From NCBI RefSeq assembly GCF_002909235.1, contig NZ_PHQQ01000023.1:1-64000 (forward strand): a DNA stretch of 64,000 nt, written 5' to 3'. Shown here piece by piece: positions 42,833 to 51,946 of the stretch; position 1 is the first letter of the stretch; each line of letters begins with the position of its first letter. This stretch comes from Arenibacter catalasegens (GTDB taxonomy: Bacteria > Bacteroidota > Bacteroidia > Flavobacteriales > Flavobacteriaceae). Under the pieces are notes generated by a model. It was not told where the DNA came from. It saw only the letters and a list, made by a program, of their open reading frames with translations, and did no database searches. Both the position numbers and the translations under genes were made by a program.

Positions 42833-45449
42833 GATATATCTCTACTCTAAAGCAGCATAAATAATGGGAAAAGGCATTATTTATGACACCCAGGTCATCG
42901 CTATTTAAGGAAATAATTTTTTCAGGAAGTACCTTGGAAAGAGTAGTTAATCCAAGAATATTGATATGGGCGATTAGTTTGTGCATTATGGATTCCCATA
43001 TAATCTGGTCTTTGGCCTCCGTATTTTTGTTTATTTGGTTGATATAGTTTTTGAATTCTGTCTCCAGTAATTTAAGGACCTTATCAATTTTGAGGGTATC
43101 ATTGTCATAATTCTTATAGATACTTGAAAAATTTGGGGATTCAAACTCATTGCTACCCAAAATTTTATATACGGTATCCTTAAAGCGCTCTATTTGGAAG
43201 GGTTTTTGAAAATATTCACACTTTAAAGTCCCTTCTTCAATGGGGTCTAAGGCTGAAACAATAATAATGGGACAGTTTATTTTTTTAGTTTTGATCCAGT
43301 CGTTTAAGTCATCCTGTATTTTTTCATTCTCTAGCATTAGATCACTTATTATTAAATCTGGAGAATCTGCCATGAGTATGTTCAATGCCCCTTCCAAAGA
43401 ATTGGTCTGCAATAAAGTAATGTTCCCGGATTTCAAAACATAATTTATTAATTCGGAAGTGGATGCATCGTCCTCTATGTGCAGAATGCTGTATTGGCCA
43501 CTTAGTTGCGGCAGGGGAAAGGCTGACAAAGGTTCAGGTTTAGGCAATTTAAGCGATGAGGTGGAAAGGGTTGGTAGGCTAATCCAAAATTCAGACCCTA
43601 TTTCTTTTTGTGAAGAGGCTTTTAGGGTACCTCCGAACAGTGTTGTTAATTGTTTTACAATGGAGAGGCCAAGTCCATAACTACCATATCTTCCGGACAG
43701 ATTATTTTTTTCCATAAAAAAACGGTCATTGATCCTATTAAGGTTTTTTGGAAGTACACCTACACCAGTATCGTTCACTTTAATATTTAACACTTGACTT
43801 TCAGTACCATTAATATAGGCAGACAGGTCTATGGTACCCTTCTTGGTATATTTTATGGCATTCACCACTAGGTTTGTGATAATTTGTGTTAATCTCAAAG
43901 CATCAGTCTGAAATAGCCCAGTTTTAAGTTTATCCTCAATTTGCAGGTTGAATGTTAATCCTTTTTGAACTGCTTCGTATAAATAAGTAGAATGAATATC
44001 GCTCAAGAGTTCTGCAATATTGGTGGGTTCCAATTCAATTTGAAGTTTACCTTCAACCAATTTTTGGTGGTCTAAAACGTCGTAAACCAAACCGGCCAAA
44101 CTATTGGAGCTTCTTTCCAAAGCATGGATTATAGGTAATTGAGAATCGGATGCATTTTTATGTAACAGTTTTGTAAGGCCTAAAATGGCGTTAAGGGGTG
44201 TACGCAATTCATGGCTCATATTTTGCAAAAATTCATCACGCTGTTTTCTGGCAGTATGTTCCTTTTCTAATGCAGTGTTCAAGTCAAGTACATTTTGATC
44301 AATTTTGACCCTCATTTTGGAGAAAGTATTGGCAAGAATTCCTATTTCGTCCTTTCTATTGGTAGGCAGCGAATGTTCCTCTGGAATACCAAGGTCATAA
44401 TTGCTGATCGCTTTGGTAATCTTGATAATTTTTTTAGAAAATAGATTAGTGAAAAACCAGGAAAGCAGAATGGAAAACAAGCATACCCATAGTAAGGTTT
44501 GTATACTTTGCGTGCGTACTGTAAGCACATTTTTTAGTAAAATATTCTGTTCCATATTGGAAATCAGATATATTTTTCGCTTTCCATCGAAATACGGTAA
44601 CTCCTTGAGGTAACTTAAATAATTGGCCTGGGGAGAATTTGTTAGTTGATGAAAACCCTCTTTTAATGGTTCAATGGAATTTTCTCCAGTATTATAATCG
44701 GAGAAAAAGTTTTGGAATTCTTTGGTCTGTAGGCCAAACTGCTGAGACCTGTCATGGGAATATAAGTACTGGCCCTTGGAATCTATTAGATAAAATTGAC
44801 TGTCACTACCGGCTATATTATCCAAGTTACGATATAACGGATTTAGGTTAATATTGATTATAAGGATACCAACTTTTTTGTTTTCACTGTTAAAAATGGG
44901 ACTTGCGACTCGCAGGGTAGGGGTGTATGGAGAACTGATTACACCGTATTCTTCGTTTAAATTAATATTGGAAAAGTAGTGCTCGCCTTTATTTATTTGG
45001 ATGGCCTCTTTAAAATATTCACGATCTCCTTTTTGTTGTAGGTTGTTGGACTTCTGAACTTTGCCCTTTTCCTTGTCAAAACGAATAATTTCTTTTCCAT
45101 TTTCATCGGCGTCCAGCAATCTAATTTGAAAATAGGTTTCTTTGTTTTCAAGAATAACACTAAACAGTTGATCTATATCGCTTGTAGTTTTTACAGAAGG
45201 ACGGTGTATATGCTCTTGTATAGTAGGACTCAAAGCTATGACTGCAATGTCATTGGTTACTTCATTAAGTAAAGCATAGAACGATTGTTCCGCCAATTCA
45301 GAGGCCTGCATCATACGTTCTTTTGAATGTGCCGTAATAACTTGGGATGCCTTTCTGAAAACCAAATACCCAGATAGCAGAATGGAGAAAATGATTAGAC
45401 CAGTAAAAAAAAGGGCAAAACGGGTTACTATGGAATGTCTTAATTTCAT
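42807..45449 (-). CDS. Hybrid sensor histidine kinase with extracellular sensor, HAMP, receiver and Hpt-like tail
   Basis: This 880-residue protein has one TM helix at about 9-30, a large extracytoplasmic sensor (about 35-305, probably dCache-like), a second TM helix near 315-335, HAMP, HisKA with His413 in SHELRTP, and a HATPase domain (NLVVNAIKY, DTGVGVL, GSYGLGLSI). A receiver domain follows (LHIEDDAS, with LIISDLML as the phosphoacceptor site). The last ~115 residues look like an Hpt domain, with a candidate His in MHKLIAHINILG. It is convergent with the LytTR gene and overlaps it at the 3' end. The signal is unknown. Confidence 0.88.
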   Translation of the reverse strand: MKLRHSIVTRFALFFTGLIIFSILLSGYLVFRKASQVITAHSKERMMQASELAEQSFYALLNEVTNDIAVIALSPTIQEHIHRPSVKTTSDIDQLFSVILENKETYFQIRLLDADENGKEIIRFDKEKGKVQKSNNLQQKGDREYFKEAIQINKGEHYFSNINLNEEYGVISSPYTPTLRVASPIFNSENKKVGILIININLNPLYRNLDNIAGSDSQFYLIDSKGQYLYSHDRSQQFGLQTKEFQNFFSDYNTGENSIEPLKEGFHQLTNSPQANYLSYLKELPYFDGKRKIYLISNMEQNILLKNVLTVRTQSIQTLLWVCLFSILLSWFFTNLFSKKIIKITKAISNYDLGIPEEHSLPTNRKDEIGILANTFSKMRVKIDQNVLDLNTALEKEHTARKQRDEFLQNMSHELRTPLNAILGLTKLLHKNASDSQLPIIHALERSSNSLAGLVYDVLDHQKLVEGKLQIELEPTNIAELLSDIHSTYLYEAVQKGLTFNLQIEDKLKTGLFQTDALRLTQIITNLVVNAIKYTKKGTIDLSAYINGTESQVLNIKVNDTGVGVLPKNLNRINDRFFMEKNNLSGRYGSYGLGLSIVKQLTTLFGGTLKASSQKEIGSEFWISLPTLSTSSLKLPKPEPLSAFPLPQLSGQYSILHIEDDASTSELINYVLKSGNITLLQTNSLEGALNILMADSPDLIISDLMLENEKIQDDLNDWIKTKKINCPIIIVSALDPIEEGTLKCEYFQKPFQIERFKDTVYKILGSNEFESPNFSSIYKNYDNDTLKIDKVLKLLETEFKNYINQINKNTEAKDQIIWESIMHKLIAHINILGLTTLSKVLPEKIISLNSDDLGVINNAFSHYLCCFRVEIYLNLKDRSS

Positions 45450-45654
45450 TTAATGGCCAATATAAAGTATATAAAAGTAATTTATTCTTTATTGGATTGA
45501 AAACAAAAGCTTTTGTGAACCTTCCTTTGGTTATAACATTGGGGAATTCTGTTTTATCCATACTTAGATTAACCTTATGGGTTTAAAAGTTACATTATGA
45601 GTGGTTTGTGAAGGTGAGTAATACTATATGGAAAAAAGAAATAACCATTTTAGC

Positions 45655-45662
45655 TATATTTG
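45655..45662 (+). promoter_or_regulatory. Putative -7 box TATATTTG for the sterol desaturase-like gene
   Basis: TATATTTG matches TAnnTTTG and lies 28 bp before the ATG at 45691. No clear -33 TTG is present at the standard distance. The rest of 45450-45690 shows no gene. Confidence 0.45.
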
Positions 45663-45690
45663 TTAGCGCCTATAAAATTAACTTTGATTA

Positions 45691-46959
45691 ATGGAAACCT
45701 ACGCCACGGCACTTTTATATGCCATCCCATTTTTTGTAATCCTTTTGACGATAGAGATAACCTATGGCTATTTTGTTAAGAAACAAATGCATAAGGTTAT
45801 GGACACGGTTTCCAGTATTAGTTCTGGACTTACCAATATAATCAAGGATACTTTAGGCCTTGCATTGATTGTGGTTTCTTATCCATTCTTGTTGGAACAT
45901 TTGGCAATTACAGAAATTAAGGCTACCTGGTTGGTTTGGACCATTGCTTTTATAGTGCTCGATTTTGCGGGTTACTGGAACCATAGGTTAAGTCATAAGG
46001 TCAATATTTTTTGGAATCAGCATGTAATCCATCACAGCAGTGAAGAGTTTAATTTGGCATGCGCCCTTAGACAACCAATTAGTAACCTAATAGGCTATTT
46101 TTCGTTGTTTCTGGTTCCTGCGGCCGTTTTCGGGGTTCCCCATTTAGTCATAGCTATTTTGGCTCCCATACATTTGTTTGCCCAGTTTTGGTACCATACC
46201 AGACATATTGGAAAAATGGGTTGGTTAGAATATGTCTTGGTAACCCCGTCCCAGCACAGGGTGCACCATGCCATAAATCCGGAATACATAGATAAGAATT
46301 TAGGGCAGATACTTTGTGTTTGGGATCGTATGTTCAGCACATTTCAGGAGGAGTTGGACGAGGTAACTCCCCAATATGGAGTTTTGAAGCCCGCCGGAAC
46401 TTGGAATCCTGTAATTATCAATTTTCAACATTTGTGGAGGATAGGCCTGGATGCATGGCGTACAAAAAGTTTTCGGGACAAATTGCGTATTTGGTTCATG
46501 CCCACTGGCTGGAGGCCGAATGATGTAAAGGACAAGTATCCCATTACCATAATCGAAGATGTGTACCACTTTAAAAGATATGAATCCCGTGCTACCAATA
46601 GGATCAAGTTATATGCTATTTTTCAGATGTTCATTAATTTGGTATTAATGATGTTTATGTTCTTTAATTATTCCGAAATAGGTTTTGAGGGTCTACTGGT
46701 ATTCAGTGGCTTTATTTTTGTTGGAATCTATGGATATACGACTCTCATGGATAGGAAAAAGTATGCTGTTGCTATAGAGCTGATCAGGGGGTTGGCCGGA
46801 ATATCGTGGATAGCTTATTTTGGGGATTGGTTTGGGCTAAACTCGTACCTTACCGTGGGCCATGTATGGGTAGGAGCTTACTTCCTAATTACCATTCTTG
46901 GTGGAGTATACTTTACCTATTTTGAAAGGGAGGAAAGGGAATTGAAAGTGGTTTCTTAA
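45691..46959 (+). CDS. Sterol desaturase / fatty acid hydroxylase family membrane protein
   Basis: The 422-residue integral membrane protein carries the diiron histidine clusters of the fatty acid hydroxylase superfamily: HRLSH, then HVIHHS (around residue 113), and later HTRH (around 170) and HRVHH (around 190). These bind two irons for O2-dependent hydroxylation or desaturation of a lipid. The longer form with additional C-terminal transmembrane segments (about 305-410) resembles alkylglycerol monooxygenase-type proteins. The lipid substrate is unknown. It stands alone between the hybrid kinase and the phospholipid operon. Confidence 0.88.
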   Translation: METYATALLYAIPFFVILLTIEITYGYFVKKQMHKVMDTVSSISSGLTNIIKDTLGLALIVVSYPFLLEHLAITEIKATWLVWTIAFIVLDFAGYWNHRLSHKVNIFWNQHVIHHSSEEFNLACALRQPISNLIGYFSLFLVPAAVFGVPHLVIAILAPIHLFAQFWYHTRHIGKMGWLEYVLVTPSQHRVHHAINPEYIDKNLGQILCVWDRMFSTFQEELDEVTPQYGVLKPAGTWNPVIINFQHLWRIGLDAWRTKSFRDKLRIWFMPTGWRPNDVKDKYPITIIEDVYHFKRYESRATNRIKLYAIFQMFINLVLMMFMFFNYSEIGFEGLLVFSGFIFVGIYGYTTLMDRKKYAVAIELIRGLAGISWIAYFGDWFGLNSYLTVGHVWVGAYFLITILGGVYFTYFEREERELKVVS

Positions 46960-47036
46960 AAATTTGAAACAACGTTCTTGAAGTGAGTATACTTTTACTT
47001 TTGTAGTTTTGAAAATAAAATAATATGATACTTTCC

Positions 47037-47306
47037 TTATTTCTGAGCCTTTCGAACTTCTATGTCCACTAATTCAATATAACGTTCCATAGCTTCTTCA
47101 ATGCTTACATTTTTGGCTTGGATAAGTGCATTGGCTTTAAAAGCATTTATTAAGGGGGTCCTGCTTCCTGGATGGCTAAAATTGCGGTTGGCAATTTTAA
47201 AATAAGCATATAGTTTTAATAAAAGATCTGCAGGGAGAGGCTCGGTGTAATCATTAATGAAATCGACCGCCGCTATAAATTCTTTATTTAGTTTATCAGT
47301 CTTCAT
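47037..47306 (-). CDS. Acyl-CoA-binding protein
   Basis: An 89-residue protein (start at the ATG at 47306) whose helices and residues match the four-helix ACBP fold: FIAAVDFI, the LLLKLYAYFKIANR helix equivalent to the LYxxYKQAT motif, then NAFKANALIQAKNVS in the position of WDAW, and EEAMERYIELV. It is divergent, lacking the usual Trp residues. ACBP binds long-chain acyl-CoA in the cytoplasm. It overlaps the psd stop by 11 bp and ends the phospholipid operon, which suits a role in acyl-CoA handling. The upstream extension to 47333 overlaps psd further and looks unlikely. Confidence 0.82.
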   Translation of the reverse strand: MKTDKLNKEFIAAVDFINDYTEPLPADLLLKLYAYFKIANRNFSHPGSRTPLINAFKANALIQAKNVSIEEAMERYIELVDIEVRKAQK

Positions 47307-47970
47307 TTTCTTTTTGTACCCTTGTAGTTGCAATACATGTCTTCGCCCCTGTTACTTTTTGGTGCAATTTTACGGTTATCGCACTATTCAAAGGTAAGAA
47401 CAAATCTACTCTAGAGCCAAATTTAATGAATCCTGCATCTTCGCCCTGATGAACACTTTCCCCAACTTCCGCATAATTAACAATACGACGGGCCATAGCT
47501 CCTGCGATTTGGCGGTATAGTATGTCCCCAAACTTCGGGGTATTTATGACAACCGTAGTTCTTTCGTTCTCTTCACTGGATTTAGGATGCCAGGCCACAA
47601 GATATTTTCCAGCATGGTATTTAGAAAACTTAATAAGTCCACTTACCGGATATCTTGTTACATGTACATTTATCGGGGACATAAAAATAGAAACTTGAAT
47701 ACGTTTTGCCTTGAAATATTCCGTTTCCTCTACTTCTTCAATTACAACCACCTTACCATCTACGGGTGCCAATATTTCATCAAAACTTTTAGTTGCATTC
47801 CTTTTAGGGTTTCTAAAGAATTGCAATATTAAAACGAGGATAAGCAGTGAAATTATTTGAAGTCCAAATTTAAGCCAAGTTATATCTACAAAATAATTGG
47901 CCAATAGAATAATGGAACACACTATAATAAAGGTTGTAATAATAATTTTTTGCCCTTCTTTATGAAACAT
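47296..47970 (-). CDS. psd: Phosphatidylserine decarboxylase
   Basis: Psd forms phosphatidylethanolamine from phosphatidylserine. The 224-residue protein is of the short PSD-B form. An N-terminal membrane part (residues ~10-50) precedes the catalytic domain with ILAPVDGKVV (about 85) and SIFMSPINVHVTRYPVSG (His105-type residues). The autoproteolytic site is FGSR near the C-terminus (GFIKFGSRVDLFLP), where cleavage before Ser generates the pyruvoyl group. It overlaps the cdsA start region on one side by 11 bp and the acyl-CoA-binding protein gene on the other. Start at 47970 is consistent with the family. Confidence 0.95.
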   Translation of the reverse strand: MFHKEGQKIIITTFIIVCSIILLANYFVDITWLKFGLQIISLLILVLILQFFRNPKRNATKSFDEILAPVDGKVVVIEEVEETEYFKAKRIQVSIFMSPINVHVTRYPVSGLIKFSKYHAGKYLVAWHPKSSEENERTTVVINTPKFGDILYRQIAGAMARRIVNYAEVGESVHQGEDAGFIKFGSRVDLFLPLNSAITVKLHQKVTGAKTCIATTRVQKENED

Positions 47971-48763
47971 GTGAAAAAATAATTAAAGTTAAATATGCAA
48001 AAGGTGCTGCAAACACCAAACTGTCCAACCTGTCCAACATTCCACCATGTCCAGGTAATATAGCACCACTATCTTTGACCCCGGCGGACCTTTTAAATTT
48101 AGATTCTATTAGGTCGCCCAAACCACCTGTCAATACAATGACCGATGCTAGTATTAACCATTGTGTCAATGAAATATTGGTTTCATATTTCGACAAAAAA
48201 TAGGCTGCGGCCAATGCAAAAACAAATCCTCCTATTGCTCCCTCAATTGTTTTTTTCGGGGAAATGGACGGAAACAATTTATTGCGACCTATACTTTTGC
48301 CCACCAAGTAAGCAAATGTGTCGCTCACCCAGATAAGGATAAATACGCCCATAATCAGAAACTGGGCAAATTCATTGTCTTTATAGGGAATCATCGTTAG
48401 GAAAATACAACCTCCCCCTATATAAAATAAACCTATTATAAATTTTTGAAATGTGTTGAACAATTTTTCCTTTCCTGAAAAGAGGTAGTACAACAATATA
48501 AAGTTAATGGTTATTGTAATAAACATCAAAATATTGATGAGGATCTTATCATCGATCAGATATATAAATGCCCACCAAAGTGCCAAATAGGCAATAAAAA
48601 TGTGATATCCGGGAAGTTTTACCATACGTTTGTATTCGTATAGGCAGGCCAATCCAAAGGTCATAAACAAAAAGTCAAAAGCATCAGAGCTCAGAAATAC
48701 GGCGGAAAGTAGTAAAATTACATATACCGCACCTGTAAGTAAGCGCCTTAAAATTTCTCTCAT
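47960..48763 (-). CDS. cdsA: Phosphatidate cytidylyltransferase
   Basis: CdsA activates phosphatidic acid with CTP to CDP-diacylglycerol in the cytoplasmic membrane. The 267-residue protein has about eight TM helices. The family signature is near the C-terminal half: SDTFAYLVGKSIGRNKLFP, SPKKTIEGAIGG, and finally GDLIESKFKRSAGVKDSG and LPGHGGMLDRLDS (the G-x-LDRxDS signature). The next gene downstream is psd, which consumes products of the same pathway, and the two overlap by 11 bp. No serine synthase gene is adjacent, although a CDP-alcohol phosphotransferase is encoded at 26082. Confidence 0.96.
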   Translation of the reverse strand: MREILRRLLTGAVYVILLLSAVFLSSDAFDFLFMTFGLACLYEYKRMVKLPGYHIFIAYLALWWAFIYLIDDKILINILMFITITINFILLYYLFSGKEKLFNTFQKFIIGLFYIGGGCIFLTMIPYKDNEFAQFLIMGVFILIWVSDTFAYLVGKSIGRNKLFPSISPKKTIEGAIGGFVFALAAAYFLSKYETNISLTQWLILASVIVLTGGLGDLIESKFKRSAGVKDSGAILPGHGGMLDRLDSLVFAAPFAYLTLIIFSHVS

Positions 48764-48764
48764 G

Positions 48765-49376
48765 TTATAAGTCTTCCAGAAGTAAAAGATAAAGATTTTT
48801 AGAACTACTTCCGTAAGTTAAGAAATCGTCTGAATTTTCGGCTGTGGGTTGAAAATGTTTAATGGTGGTGATGTTCGCGGGAATTACATTCTTGTACTTC
48901 TTTTTAATTGTTTTTAATCCCTCACCAATGGATTCTACCATTTGACTGGTAGTGGCAAAAACAATAACATTTGATGGTAATTCGTGAAGTTTTCTTTCCT
49001 TTAGTTGGTTGGAGCAAACTAAAATGGAGCCATTTTGCGCTATTAAATGTTCACAGGTGGTAAAAAATATTTCACTCTTATTGGGGTGGTCGGTGAAATT
49101 TATTTCCTGTTTGGCAAATTTATCTTCCAATCTCTTGTCCATTGAAAAGAAGGTCTGATCTTGCCATTCGTTCTCAATGATAATATTGTCCAAATTGGTA
49201 AATACCTCGCTAATGGAGTCGCAATACAAGAACTTTCCACCGTTATGTTTAAAATTAATGGTAAACTTTTCGTCAACGGGAATATTTAAGTCGGGCATAT
49301 GCTGCCCTCTTGTTTCCACAGTTTCTTTGGAAACTCCTTTTTTCCCTCCCCCAAAAAGTTTATCAAATAACCCCAT
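48765..49376 (-). CDS. LUD (LutC/YkgG-like) domain protein
   Basis: A 203-residue protein whose C-terminal part is a LUD domain: ILVCSNQLKERKL, LPSNVIVFATTSQMVESIGEGL and the ending KNLYLLLLEDL. LUD domains occur in lactate-utilisation proteins LutB and LutC, but no lut genes are here. The N-terminal ~60 residues (GLFDKLFGGGKKG) are a Gly/Lys-rich lead not seen in LutC. It sits between ftsH and cdsA on one strand, a position conserved in Bacteroidota as far as I recall. Function in this setting is unknown. Confidence 0.8.
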   Translation of the reverse strand: MGLFDKLFGGGKKGVSKETVETRGQHMPDLNIPVDEKFTINFKHNGGKFLYCDSISEVFTNLDNIIIENEWQDQTFFSMDKRLEDKFAKQEINFTDHPNKSEIFFTTCEHLIAQNGSILVCSNQLKERKLHELPSNVIVFATTSQMVESIGEGLKTIKKKYKNVIPANITTIKHFQPTAENSDDFLTYGSSSKNLYLLLLEDL

Positions 49377-49436
49377 TAATATCTAAAACGCTCCTTTGGT
49401 TCCTACGTCTATAAGAACAACGAATTATTTATTTTT

Positions 49437-51467
49437 TTATTTTTTTATTTCTGTCTCCGATTCCGAAATATCCTTGTTGGCTTTTTCTTCTTTTTCGGCC
49501 GCAATAGCTTTTTCTTCTTTTTCTGCGGCTTCCTCAGCTTCCATCCTCTTATCTCTTTCAAAAAGGCGTTTGCCGAATATCTTTTCCAAATCGTCCTTAA
49601 ATATAACTTCTTTTTCCAATAATCGCTCTGCCAATTCGGTAAGTTTATCTTTGTTTTCTGATAATAACTCAACCGCTCTCACATACTGCTCCTCAATAAG
49701 CTTGGAAATCTCTTTGTCTATGGTCAATGCAGTCTGTTCGCTATACGGTTTTGAGAAACCATATTCATTTTGACCAGATGAATCGTAATAGGTGAGATTT
49801 CCTATCTCATCATTTAAACCGTAAATGGTTACCATGGCCCTAGCTTGTTTGGTTACTTTTTCCAAATCGCTAAGTGCACCTGTAGATATTTGGTTAAAGA
49901 TGACTTTTTCAGCAGCCCTTCCTCCTAAGGTAGCGCACATTTCATCTTTCATTTGATCTGGGCGAACAATTAAGCGTTCTTCAGGTAAATACCAAGCTGC
50001 ACCTAAAGATTGCCCTCTAGGTACTATAGTTACTTTTACAAGTGGTGCTGCATGTTCCAACATCCAGCTTACCGTTGCGTGTCCCGCTTCGTGATAGGCA
50101 ATGGTTTTCTTTTCACCAGGTGTGATTATTTTATTTTTTTTCTCTAAACCGCCAACGATTCTATCCACGGCATCCAAAAAGTCTTGTTTGGTTACTGCTT
50201 TCTTTTCCTTACGTGCTGCGATCAATGCCGCTTCGTTACAAACATTGGCAATATCGGCACCTGAAAAACCAGGCGTTTGTTTGGCTAGAAAATCCATATC
50301 CAGCGTCTCCGCTGTTTTTATTGGTCTAAGGTGAACTTCGAAAATTTCTTTACGTTCCCTTATATCTGGAAGATCAACATATATCTGTCTGTCAAATCGT
50401 CCTGCTCTCATTAATGCCTTGTCCAATACATCGGCACGGTTGGTGGCAGCCAATACAATAACGTTTGTGTTGGTACCAAAACCATCCATTTCTGTCAATA
50501 ATTGGTTCAAGGTGTTCTCCCTTTCATCATTGGAGCCTGTGAAGTTATTTTTTCCTCTGGCCCTTCCAATAGCATCGATCTCATCAATAAAAATAATGGC
50601 AGGTGATTTGTCCTTGGCTTGTTTAAATAGGTCTCTTACCCTAGAGGCTCCTACTCCTACGAACATCTCTACAAAATCTGATCCAGAAAGAGAAAAGAAA
50701 GGAACTTTGGCCTCTCCTGCAACTGCTTTGGCCAATAAGGTTTTACCAGTTCCCGGAGGTCCTACTAACAGGGCTCCTTTAGGGATTTTCCCTCCTAATG
50801 AGGTATATTTATCCGGATTTCTTAAGAATTCTACTATTTCCTCTACTTCCTCCTTGGCACCTTCTAGTCCGGCAACATCCTTAAATGAGGTTCTTGTATC
50901 TGTTTTTTCGTCAAATAGTTTGGCTTTTGATTTGCCAATATTGAATATTTGACCTCCGGCACCACCTCCGGCACCTCCGGACATACGACGCATTAAGTAA
51001 ATCCAGATACCTATGATCAACACAAAGGGCAATAGGGTTAACAGAAGTTCGGTGAGCACATTGGATTCCTGATCGTATGTTAGCTCGGTGTCTAGACTGT
51101 TTTCCTTTTTGATATCATTGATCTCGTTTTCAAAATTCTGCTGATCCCCATAGTTAACTATGTACTGTGGTGCAGCAGTAGCCGTTAATGAAAAAGGTTG
51201 GTCGGAAACATCCTTGTGAACCTCTTTATTTAAAGCCTCTTCTGTAAGGAAGATTTTTGCTTGTCTAGTATTGGTGATAACCAATATTTTTCTAATATCC
51301 CCATTTCTAAGGTATTCTTGTAACTCGGATGTACTTGCTTTTTTGGTGTTTGCAAAGTTTCCGCTGCCGAAAAATTGAAAACCAATTAACAATATTGCTA
51401 TTAAGCCATATATCCACCAAGTATTGAATTTGGGTTTTTTTGGACCTGTATTATTTTCTTTTGCCAT
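49437..51467 (-). CDS. ftsH: ATP-dependent zinc metalloprotease FtsH
   Basis: FtsH is the membrane-anchored AAA+ protease of the cytoplasmic membrane. The 676-residue protein has two TM helices (about 18-33 and 142-159) enclosing a periplasmic loop, Walker A GPPGTGKT (236-243), Walker B IIFIDE (291-296), the second region of homology (NRADVLDKALMRAGRFDR), and the zinc-binding HEAGH (459-463). The C-terminal tail after residue ~645 is rich in Glu, Ala and Lys. A Gly-rich linker (MSGGAGGGAGGQ) follows TM2. It lies 9 bp after rsfS and begins the run towards cdsA. Confidence 0.97.
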   Translation of the reverse strand: MAKENNTGPKKPKFNTWWIYGLIAILLIGFQFFGSGNFANTKKASTSELQEYLRNGDIRKILVITNTRQAKIFLTEEALNKEVHKDVSDQPFSLTATAAPQYIVNYGDQQNFENEINDIKKENSLDTELTYDQESNVLTELLLTLLPFVLIIGIWIYLMRRMSGGAGGGAGGQIFNIGKSKAKLFDEKTDTRTSFKDVAGLEGAKEEVEEIVEFLRNPDKYTSLGGKIPKGALLVGPPGTGKTLLAKAVAGEAKVPFFSLSGSDFVEMFVGVGASRVRDLFKQAKDKSPAIIFIDEIDAIGRARGKNNFTGSNDERENTLNQLLTEMDGFGTNTNVIVLAATNRADVLDKALMRAGRFDRQIYVDLPDIRERKEIFEVHLRPIKTAETLDMDFLAKQTPGFSGADIANVCNEAALIAARKEKKAVTKQDFLDAVDRIVGGLEKKNKIITPGEKKTIAYHEAGHATVSWMLEHAAPLVKVTIVPRGQSLGAAWYLPEERLIVRPDQMKDEMCATLGGRAAEKVIFNQISTGALSDLEKVTKQARAMVTIYGLNDEIGNLTYYDSSGQNEYGFSKPYSEQTALTIDKEISKLIEEQYVRAVELLSENKDKLTELAERLLEKEVIFKDDLEKIFGKRLFERDKRMEAEEAAEKEEKAIAAEKEEKANKDISESETEIKK

Positions 51468-51476
51468 TATTTTTTT

Positions 51477-51854
51477 TTACTGATTGAAGCTACTTTCAAC
51501 TGCTGTTACTTTGGCATCTCCCCAAAGTCCTTCTATATCATAATATTCTCTCACTTGTTTTTGAAATACATGTACCACTACGTTTACATAGTCCATTAAA
51601 ACCCATTCAGCATTATCCGAACCTTCTACATGCCAAGGTTTGTCTTGAATTGCTTTACTAACGGTTTTTTGGATGGAGCCTACTATGGCGTTTACATGTG
51701 TGTTGGAAGTACCATTACAAATAATAAAGTAGTCACAAACAGTATTCTCTATATCTCTTAGATCAAGTAAATTTATATCATGTCCTTTAACCTCTTCTAT
51801 TCCTCCTAAAATTAAGGCAATTAACTCATCTGCGCTACTTTTCCTTTTCTGCAT
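51477..51854 (-). CDS. rsfS: Ribosomal silencing factor RsfS
   Basis: RsfS (RsfA, DUF143) binds ribosomal protein uL14 and blocks subunit joining in starvation. The 125-residue protein has the family residues: DINLLDLRDIENTVCDYFIICNGTS (DYF), the NAIVGSIQKTV helix, HVEGSDNAEWVLMDYVNVVVHVF and EYYDIEGLWGDA, all typical. Length is normal. It is the first gene of the rsfS-ftsH-LUD-cdsA-psd run, which is a recurrent order in Flavobacteriia. Its promoter region is shared with the divergent birA gene. Confidence 0.94.
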   Translation of the reverse strand: MQKRKSSADELIALILGGIEEVKGHDINLLDLRDIENTVCDYFIICNGTSNTHVNAIVGSIQKTVSKAIQDKPWHVEGSDNAEWVLMDYVNVVVHVFQKQVREYYDIEGLWGDAKVTAVESSFNQ

Positions 51855-51873
51855 TCAAAAATTTTAATTTTTA

Positions 51874-51881
51874 CAAAGTTA
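51874..51881 (-). promoter_or_regulatory. Putative -7 box TAACTTTG for the rsfS-ftsH operon
   Basis: On the minus strand TAACTTTG matches TAnnTTTG, 20 bp before the rsfS start codon. No standard -33 element is visible in this A/T-rich divergent region. Confidence 0.45.
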
Positions 51882-51946
51882 TTATTTTTTTGTTTTTTTA
51901 ACTATTGTTTTTAACAATACATTATATAATAATCATAAGATTGTAT

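Noticed and set aside
49445-49672. Lys-rich 75-codon frame on the minus strand
   Set aside because: It is an alternative frame of the charged ftsH C-terminal tail.
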